64,000 bases of DNA from Mycolicibacter heraklionensis (GTDB lineage: Bacteria > Actinomycetota > Actinomycetes > Mycobacteriales > Mycobacteriaceae): NCBI RefSeq assembly GCF_001021505.1, contig NZ_LDPO01000002.1:372001-436000 (forward strand). The letters are read 5' to 3'. Position 1 is the stretch's first letter; every line of letters begins with the position of its first letter. Of the stretch, positions 58,494-64,000 are shown piece by piece. The position numbers and the translations under genes are program-made. The notes beneath the pieces were generated by a model that was given only the letters and a program-made list of their open reading frames with translations, made no database searches and was not told the DNA's origin.

Positions 58494-59019
58494 TGTTGTC
58501 CTCCGTCGGCACAGCCGGGGCCGGTGCGGCCAGAGCCCGGCGCTGGTCGAGCCAGCTCTGCAGGATCGTCACCGCGGCAGCCTGGTCGATCACCGAACGC
58601 TGACGTTTGGAGCGCACCCCGGCCGCGTGCAGGGACCGCGCCGCGCTGACGGTGCTCAGGCGCTCGTCGGCCAGCCGCACCGGGGCGGGCCGACGGCGTT
58701 GGGCCAGCACCCGGGCCAGGGCGTCGGCAACCGCGATGGCGTCCTCGGCGGCCGAGCCCGCCCGGTCGGCCAGGGTGCGGGGCAACCCCACCACCACTTC
58801 GACGACGTCGTATTCGTCGGCCAGGTCGGCCAGCCGGCGCAAGTGCGAACCGGATGCGTGTCGTCGCACGGTCTCCACCGGGGTCGCCAACAGTCCATCG
58901 GGGTCGCTACATGACACCCCGATACGCACACTGCCCACATCCACCCCGAGCCGTCGTCCGCGGCCGGGATCGTCCCGCCCGCCGGGCCGGTCCGGGGTGC
59001 GATGGTGGGGTGGGGTCAC
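58486..59019 (-). CDS. ruvX: YqgF/RuvX putative Holliday junction resolvase
   Basis: 177 aa, RNase H-like nuclease fold, also linked to 16S pre-rRNA processing. [18 protein letters not shown] carries the first catalytic Asp, [20 protein letters not shown] the GLP motif, and [20 protein letters not shown] and [16 protein letters not shown] the other acidic positions (DER/DxxAA). Its N-terminus is Pro/Arg-rich. ATG overlaps the alaS stop. The order alaS-ruvX-mltG-aroE equals Rv2555c-Rv2552c. Confidence 0.92.
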   Translation of the reverse strand: MTPPHHRTPDRPGGRDDPGRGRRLGVDVGSVRIGVSCSDPDGLLATPVETVRRHASGSHLRRLADLADEYDVVEVVVGLPRTLADRAGSAAEDAIAVADALARVLAQRRRPAPVRLADERLSTVSAARSLHAAGVRSKRQRSVIDQAAAVTILQSWLDQRRALAAPAPAVPTEDNSA

Positions 59020-61700
59020 GCCGGCGCGCTCCGGGCGACCGCCGCGCGCACCGCCGCGAGCGCGGCATCGATCCCGGTGGAGTCCTTACCCGAGCCCTGC
59101 GCCAGATCGGCCTTGCCGCCGCCGCGGCCGGAGACCGCCGCCGCCAGGTCTTTGACCAGGTCATCTGCTCGCAACCCGAGGTCTTGCGCGGCGGCGTTGG
59201 CGGACACCACATAGGGCACGCTGTCTGGGCCGTCGGCGATCAGCGCCACCACTGCCGGCTCCTCGCCCAGTTTGCCGCGAATGTCGCCGACCAGCGAACG
59301 CAGGTCGCCACCGCCGACACCACCCGACATCCGCTGCGCCACCAGGCGCACGTTACCGATTTGTTCAGCGCCGGCGGCGGCATTCGAGGCAGCCGCTCGC
59401 GCACTCGCCAACCGGGCGCGGTCCAGTTCCTTCTCGGCGGCGCGCAGCCGCTCCACCAAGTTGGCCACCCGGGCGGGAACTTCCTCCGAGGGCACCTTCA
59501 GCGAGGAGGCCAGCCCGGCCATCAGCGCCCGCTCCTTCGCCAAGTGCCGGAACGAGTCCAGCCCGACGTAGGCCTCGACGCGGCGCACCCCGGAACCCAC
59601 CGACGATTCGCCCAGGATGGTGACCGGGCCGATCTGCGCCGAGTTGTGCACGTGCGTGCCGCCACACAGCTCCAGCGAGAACGGCCCGCCGATCTCGACG
59701 ACCCGCACCTTCTCGGGGTACTTCTCGCCGAACATGGCCATGGCGCCCATCGCCTTGGCCTTCTCGAGTTCTTCGGTGAACGTGTGCACCTCGAAGTCGG
59801 CCTGTACGGCCTCGTTGGTGACCTCCTCGACCTGGCGGCGTTGGTCATCGCTGAGCGCGCCCTGCCAGTTGAAGTCGAACCGCAGATAGCCGGGCCGGTT
59901 CAGCGAGCCGGCCTGAACCGCGTTGGGCCCCAATACTTGCCGCAGCGCGGCGTGCACCATATGGGTGCCCGAGTGGCCCTGGGTAGCGCCCTTGCGCCAG
60001 GCTGGGTCCACCGCGGCGGTGACCGTGTCACCCTCGACGAATTCGCCGGACTCGACGGCGACCCGGTGCACGAACAGCGTCTGGGCGATCTTCTGCACGT
60101 CGGTGACCGTGGCCTGGGCAGTTCCGGCCCTTATCGTTCCGGCGTCGGCGATCTGCCCACCGGCTTCGGCATAGAGCGGGGTGCGGTCCAACACCAGCTC
60201 GACACGATCTGCGGCGACGTCTTCGTGGGACACCACCGGCACTCGCTTGCCGTCGACGAAAATGCCCAGGATGCGGGCGTCGGTGGTGAGCTCGTCGAAC
60301 CCGGTGAACTCGGTGGGTCCGGCGTCGATCAGGTCCCGGTAGGCGCTCAAGTCGGCGTGGGCGTGCTTGCGCGCGGCGGCGTCAGCCTTGGCGCGCTGTC
60401 GCTGCTCGGCCATCAGCGTCCGGAACCCCGCCTCGTCGACCTGCAGTCCGGCCTCCGAGGCCATCTCCAGGGTGAGCTCGATCGGGAACCCGTAGGTGTC
60501 GTGCAAAGCGAAGGCGTCGCTGCCGGACAGCACGGTGATCCCGGCGGATCGGGTGGCTGCGGCCGCCTCCTCGAACAGCTTCGAGCCCGAGGTCAGGGTG
60601 CGGTTGAACGCGGTCTCCTCGGCTACCGCGATCCGGTTGATCCGGTCGAAGTCGGTGACCAGTTCCGGATACGACGGGCCCATGGCGTCACGCACGGTTG
60701 CCATCAGGTCACCGACTATCGGGCCTTCGATGCCCAGCAGCTTGGCCGAGCGGATCACCCGGCGCAGCAGCCGGCGCAGCACGTAGCCGCGGCCGTCGTT
60801 GCCGGGGCTCACGCCGTCGCCGATCAGGATGGCCGCGGTGCGGGAGTGGTCGGCGATGATCCGGTAACGCACGTCGTCGGCGTCGTTGCCGGTGTTATAG
60901 CCACGCGGCGCGCGGGTGGCGACCAGATCAATAACCGGCCTTACCAGGTCGGTCTCGTAGACGTTGTGTACGCCCTGGAGCAGGAAGGCCACCCGCTCGA
61001 TGCCCATCCCGGTGTCGATGTTCTGACGCGGCAGCGGCCCGAGGATCTCGAAGTCCTCCTTGGAGGTGCCCTCGCCGCGCTCGTTCTGCATGAACACGAG
61101 GTTCCAGATCTCGATGTAGCGGTCCTCGTTGGCGACCGGGCCGCCGTCGACACCGAACTCCGGGCCGCGGTCGTAGTAGATCTCCGACGAGGGTCCGCAG
61201 GGTCCGGGGATGCCCATCGACCAGTAGTTGTCGGCCATGCCGCGGCGCTGGATCCGCTCCAGCGGCAATCCCGCGATCTCCTGCCACAACGCGATGGCCT
61301 CGTCGTCGTCGAGATAGACGGTGGCCCAAAGTCGTTCGGGGTCCAGTCCGTAGCCGCCGTCGGAGACGCTGTTGGTCAGCAGCGTCCAGGCCAGCTCGAT
61401 CGCCCCGCGCTTGAAGTAGTCGCCGAACGAGAAGTTGCCGGCCATCTGAAAGAAGGTGTTGTGCCGGGTGGTGATGCCCACCTCGTCGATATCCGGGGTA
61501 CGGATGCACTTCTGGATGCTCGTGGCGGTGGCGTACGGCGGAGTGCGCTGGCCCAGGAAGAACGGCACGAACTGCACCATGCCGGCGTTGATGAACAACA
61601 AGTTGGGGTCATCAAGGATCACCGAAGCGCTCGGCACCTCGGTGTGGCCCGCTTTCACGAAGTGATCGAGGAAGCGTTTCCTGATCTCGTGTGTCTGCAC
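59016..61700 (-). CDS. alaS: Alanyl-tRNA synthetase
   Basis: 894 aa, full length. Class II catalytic core: [55 protein letters not shown] (motif 2) and [13 protein letters not shown] (motif 3). Editing domain: [16 protein letters not shown] and [15 protein letters not shown], giving the zinc-binding His/Cys set. C-Ala domain follows (about 760-894) with a Gly-rich end region [14 protein letters not shown]. Start is GTG 61698-61700 ([14 protein letters not shown]). It heads the alaS-ruvX-mltG-aroE-prepilin peptidase transcript. Confidence 0.97.
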   Translation of the reverse strand: MQTHEIRKRFLDHFVKAGHTEVPSASVILDDPNLLFINAGMVQFVPFFLGQRTPPYATATSIQKCIRTPDIDEVGITTRHNTFFQMAGNFSFGDYFKRGAIELAWTLLTNSVSDGGYGLDPERLWATVYLDDDEAIALWQEIAGLPLERIQRRGMADNYWSMGIPGPCGPSSEIYYDRGPEFGVDGGPVANEDRYIEIWNLVFMQNERGEGTSKEDFEILGPLPRQNIDTGMGIERVAFLLQGVHNVYETDLVRPVIDLVATRAPRGYNTGNDADDVRYRIIADHSRTAAILIGDGVSPGNDGRGYVLRRLLRRVIRSAKLLGIEGPIVGDLMATVRDAMGPSYPELVTDFDRINRIAVAEETAFNRTLTSGSKLFEEAAAATRSAGITVLSGSDAFALHDTYGFPIELTLEMASEAGLQVDEAGFRTLMAEQRQRAKADAAARKHAHADLSAYRDLIDAGPTEFTGFDELTTDARILGIFVDGKRVPVVSHEDVAADRVELVLDRTPLYAEAGGQIADAGTIRAGTAQATVTDVQKIAQTLFVHRVAVESGEFVEGDTVTAAVDPAWRKGATQGHSGTHMVHAALRQVLGPNAVQAGSLNRPGYLRFDFNWQGALSDDQRRQVEEVTNEAVQADFEVHTFTEELEKAKAMGAMAMFGEKYPEKVRVVEIGGPFSLELCGGTHVHNSAQIGPVTILGESSVGSGVRRVEAYVGLDSFRHLAKERALMAGLASSLKVPSEEVPARVANLVERLRAAEKELDRARLASARAAASNAAAGAEQIGNVRLVAQRMSGGVGGGDLRSLVGDIRGKLGEEPAVVALIADGPDSVPYVVSANAAAQDLGLRADDLVKDLAAAVSGRGGGKADLAQGSGKDSTGIDAALAAVRAAVARSAPA

Positions 61701-61784
61701 TATCTATCGCTTCCCGCCGTCTCGCCCGTTTAGACGGCACTACAGTACCGGGCTGCCGATCGCGTTCTCTGCAGGCAAGGATCC

Positions 61785-62195
61785 TCAGGTGGCGCCGGCG
61801 CCGACAAAGCTCAGTCGCACGCTGCGACGAGGGTTGTCGCGGTTCAGGTCGACCAGGACCACCGACTGCCAGACTCCCAGCAGCGGCTCCCCGTCAGCCA
61901 CGGGAACCGTGATCGAGGGCGCCACGATCGCCGGCAGCACGTGATCGGCCCCGTGTCCCGGCGAGCCGTGCGCGTGCCGGTAGCGGTCATCGCGCGGCAG
62001 CAGCCGCTCCAGCGTGTCGACCAGGTCGGCGTCGGACCCGGCACCCGTCTCGATGATCGCCACCCCGGCCGTGGCATGCGGCACGAAGACGTTGCACAGC
62101 CCGTCGCCGTGGCCGGCGCAGAACGACCGCACCTGCTCGGTGAGGTCGACGGTGCGACGCCGGGCCGTGTCGATGTCGAGCACTTCGGTGTTCAT
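61785..62195 (-). CDS. YjbQ/UPF0047 family protein
   Basis: 136 aa, Rv2556c position. Family signatures: VFVPHATAGVAIIETGAG (HATAG box), HGSPGHGADHVLPAIVAPS (HxxxHxxxH-like histidine cluster), and LLGVWQSVVLVDLNRDNPRR (GxWQxxxxxxxD). Some members have weak thiamine phosphate synthase activity, but the physiological role is unresolved. It precedes alaS by 84 bases on the same strand. Confidence 0.92.
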   Translation of the reverse strand: MNTEVLDIDTARRRTVDLTEQVRSFCAGHGDGLCNVFVPHATAGVAIIETGAGSDADLVDTLERLLPRDDRYRHAHGSPGHGADHVLPAIVAPSITVPVADGEPLLGVWQSVVLVDLNRDNPRRSVRLSFVGAGAT

Positions 62196-62220
62196 AGCTC
62201 CAGGGTAGGAGCCAACCCGC

Positions 62221-63126
62221 TTAGCGCTTGCCGTCGATCAGCGCCACCCGCGCCAGGGTGTTCTGCGCCATCTTCACGTGCGCGGCGTCGACCAGTACGC
62301 CATCGACCCCGACCGCGCCCAGCCCTCTCGCCTCGCCCTCGCGGTAGGCGGCCATGTTGCGTTCGGCCAGCGCGACCTCCTCGGCGGTCGGCGAGAACAC
62401 CGTGTTGGCGACCGGGATCTGGGTGGGATGGATCGCCCACTTGCCGGTGTAGCCATACAGCGCAGACCGGCGGGCTTCCGACTCGTAGCCGTCCAGGTTC
62501 GCGTAGTCGGGGTAGGGCGAGTCGATGGCCTCGATGCCGGCAATGCGGGCCGCGACCAGCACCTTGTTGCGGGCGTAATGCCAGAAGTCGCCCGGGTAGT
62601 CCCAGATCGGCACGAAGTTGGTGTCCACCCGCGCGCCCTGGGACAGTGAGAAGTCGCCGACCCCGAAGATCAGCGCATCGATCCGCGGGCTGGCCGTGGC
62701 GATCTCCTCGGCGTTGGCCAGTCCCTCGACCTCCTCGATGAGCACTTCGAGGCGGATCTGGCGTTCCAGACCGAGTTTGGCCTCCAGCTGGGTGAGCAGC
62801 AGGTCGACCCACCAGACGTCGCGGGCGGTGCAGGCCTTGGGGACGACGATGGTGTCCAGGTTGGCCCCGGCAGCGGTGACGACCTCGATGATGTCGTCGT
62901 GGCACCACTGCGTGTCCAGACCGTTGATCCGGATGGCGCGCGCGGTGCGTCCCCAGTCCAGTTCGTTCAGCGCGGTGATCACCTTGGCGCGGGCGCCGAC
63001 TTTCTCGGCGGGCGCGGTCGCGTCCTCGAGGTCGAGGAAGACCAGGTCGGCCTGCGAGGCGGCCGCACGCGCGAACATGTGGTCGTTGGCAGCGGGCACG
63101 GCCAACTCGGAACGGCGCAACAGCAT
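62221..63126 (-). CDS. CitE-like CoA-ester lyase (HpcH/HpaI aldolase family)
   Basis: 301 aa, TIM-barrel lyase. RRSELAVPAANDHMFARAAA is the N-terminal CoA-binding region, FLDLEDATAP the metal-site strand, AIRINGLDTQW, IVVPKACTARDVWWVD, LEVLIEEVEGLANAEEI (catalytic Glu) and ALIFGVGDFSLSQGAR (metal Asp) follow. KWAIHPTQIPVANTVFSPTA is the C-terminal signature. The pattern suits malyl-CoA, citramalyl-CoA or methylmalyl-CoA type lyases; which one is unclear. The next gene upstream on the same strand is a class III CoA-transferase, so the pair may activate and cleave a C4-C6 hydroxy-dicarboxylic acid. Confidence 0.85.
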   Translation of the reverse strand: MLLRRSELAVPAANDHMFARAAASQADLVFLDLEDATAPAEKVGARAKVITALNELDWGRTARAIRINGLDTQWCHDDIIEVVTAAGANLDTIVVPKACTARDVWWVDLLLTQLEAKLGLERQIRLEVLIEEVEGLANAEEIATASPRIDALIFGVGDFSLSQGARVDTNFVPIWDYPGDFWHYARNKVLVAARIAGIEAIDSPYPDYANLDGYESEARRSALYGYTGKWAIHPTQIPVANTVFSPTAEEVALAERNMAAYREGEARGLGAVGVDGVLVDAAHVKMAQNTLARVALIDGKR

Positions 63127-63145
63127 GGGTGTCTTCTCCTCGGTG

Positions 63146-64000
63146 TCAGAGCACGCCGCGGGCGTGCAGGTCGTCGATGTCGGATGGGGTGAGGTCGAGC
63201 AGTTCGCAATAAACCTCGGTGTTGTGCTCCCCCAGGCGCGGGCCCAGGTGTTCGACGCGCCCGGTCACCGCGGAGAAGCGCGGCACCGGTGCTTGGACGG
63301 TCATGGCGCCGAGCTCGTCGTCACCGACCTTCACGAACACCTCGCGATGCGCCAGCTGCTCATCGGCGACCAGGTCGGTGATGTCGTACACCGCTGCGGC
63401 CGCGACCTGTTCGGCGTCGAAGACGGCCATCGCCTCGGCCAGGGTTTTGCTCGCCACCCAATCGGCGACCACCTGGTCGACTTCTCGGGCACGGGCCAAC
63501 CGGCGTTGCGGGTCGGAGAAATCGGCGTCGTCGACCAGGTCGGCCCGCCCGATCGCCCGAAACACCCGCAGCGCCAGCGCCGGTGAGCTGCCCGACATCG
63601 CCAGCCAGCGGCCGTCCGCGGTGCGGTAGGTGTTGCGCGGCGCCGAGATATCCCAGCGGTTGCCGGCCCGGGTCGGCACCAGCCCGAGCTGGTCGTAGCC
63701 GAGCAGGGTCTGCTCCAGCAGGCGGGCCAGCGGGTCGATGAGGTTGACGTCAATCAGCTGACCCGAAGCACCGTGCACGTCCCGGTGATACAGCGCCATC
63801 ATCACCGCGTAGGCGGCGTTGAGCGACGCGACACCGTCGGCCAGCATGAACGGCGGCAGCGTGGGTGGGCCGTCGGCTTCACCGGTGATGTTGGCGAACC
63901 CGCTCATGGCCTCACCGAGGGTGCCGAAGCCGGGCCGCTCGCTTTTCGGACCGGAGAGCCCGAAGCCGGTGATGTGCAGCATCACGATGCGGTCGTTGAC
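63146..64000 (-). CDS. Class III CoA-transferase (CaiB/BaiF), truncated by the window edge
   Basis: The 3' 285 codons of a CaiB/BaiF/Frc-family CoA-transferase; the start lies beyond base 64000. The visible part begins VNDRIVMLHITGFGLSGP, the strand leading into the family's GFG(Q/L)xGP motif, and contains GEADGPPTLPPFMLADGVAS, YHRDVHGASGQLIDVNLIDP, and NTYRTADGRWLAMSGSSPAL, all diagnostic. The catalytic Asp near residue 170 of the full protein is outside the window. It ends 20 bases before the lyase gene, so the two form an operon. Confidence 0.88.
   Translation of the reverse strand, partial: VNDRIVMLHITGFGLSGPKSERPGFGTLGEAMSGFANITGEADGPPTLPPFMLADGVASLNAAYAVMMALYHRDVHGASGQLIDVNLIDPLARLLEQTLLGYDQLGLVPTRAGNRWDISAPRNTYRTADGRWLAMSGSSPALALRVFRAIGRADLVDDADFSDPQRRLARAREVDQVVADWVASKTLAEAMAVFDAEQVAAAAVYDITDLVADEQLAHREVFVKVGDDELGAMTVQAPVPRFSAVTGRVEHLGPRLGEHNTEVYCELLDLTPSDIDDLHARGVL

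Noticed and set aside
58854..61733. A 959-codon open frame on the plus strand opposite alaS and ruvX
   Set aside because: It is the high-GC antisense shadow of alaS: no family motifs, His/Gly/Gln-rich composition, and alaS itself is certain.

Overview
The window is about 64 kb of high-GC actinobacterial chromosome. Nearly every housekeeping gene is recognisably mycobacterial: a 105-residue integration host factor mIHF, the pyr operon with a PyrR translational leader, an actinobacterial-type PriA, an AroQ/AroB/AroK/AroC block and a NusB/EF-P/PepQ block. Gene order tracks Mycobacterium tuberculosis Rv1379-Rv1408 (read backwards) fused directly to Rv2531c-Rv2556c. From memory, M. smegmatis keeps these two blocks together, so the order here is probably ancestral and the M. 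tuberculosis order rearranged. The PE/PPE pair found beside pyrF in M. tuberculosis is absent. No rRNA, tRNA, CRISPR, prophage or insertion sequence was seen.

Layout. 1-2.5 kb: fmt-rsmB-rpe operon. 2.6-4.1 kb: SAM methyltransferase plus MarR regulator (Rv1405c/Rv1404-like) with an AT-rich palindromic operator. 4.1-12.2 kb: an accessory block whose members are homologues of M. tuberculosis DosR (dormancy) regulon genes: Rv2004c-like, Rv2005c-like, Rv2030c-like, an Acg-type nitroreductase and a second universal stress protein, with DosR-box-like palindromes upstream. 12.2-19.3 kb: priA, an alpha/beta hydrolase, lysoplasmalogenase, NlhH esterase, a VOC protein and a Baeyer-Villiger-type monooxygenase. 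19.4-25.5 kb: metK, a TetR/HpnE-like desaturase pair, coaBC, rpoZ, gmk, mihF. 26.2-26.7 kb: a small secreted Gly/Asn-rich repeat protein. 26.8-35.5 kb: pyrR-pyrB-pyrC-Rv1382-carA-carB-pyrF. 35.7-36.9 kb: a serine hydrolase.

37.0-46.1 kb is the most unusual part. A GntR regulator, an AprB-like 2x[4Fe-4S] ferredoxin, an SsuA/B/C-like ABC importer whose binding lipoprotein has a NosL-like tail, and an AprA/fumarate-reductase-like flavoprotein fused to HEAT repeats form one tightly overlapping operon. Immediately downstream come a TetR repressor with a perfect operator, a DszC/SfnC/HsaA-like flavin monooxygenase and a flavodoxin-fold NAD(P)H:FMN oxidoreductase. The inferred theme is import and oxidative breakdown of a sulfur- or nitrogen-containing small molecule; the substrate cannot be read from the sequence.

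46.2-64 kb: ornithine/lysine/arginine decarboxylase, nusB, efp, pepQ, a small membrane protein, the shikimate genes aroQ-aroB-aroK-aroC, a secreted hypothetical, a prepilin-peptidase-like protein, aroE, mltG, ruvX, alaS, a YjbQ protein, and a CitE-like lyase beside a truncated class III CoA-transferase. Short palindromic intergenic repeats of one family occur three times between 30.9 and 37.0 kb.
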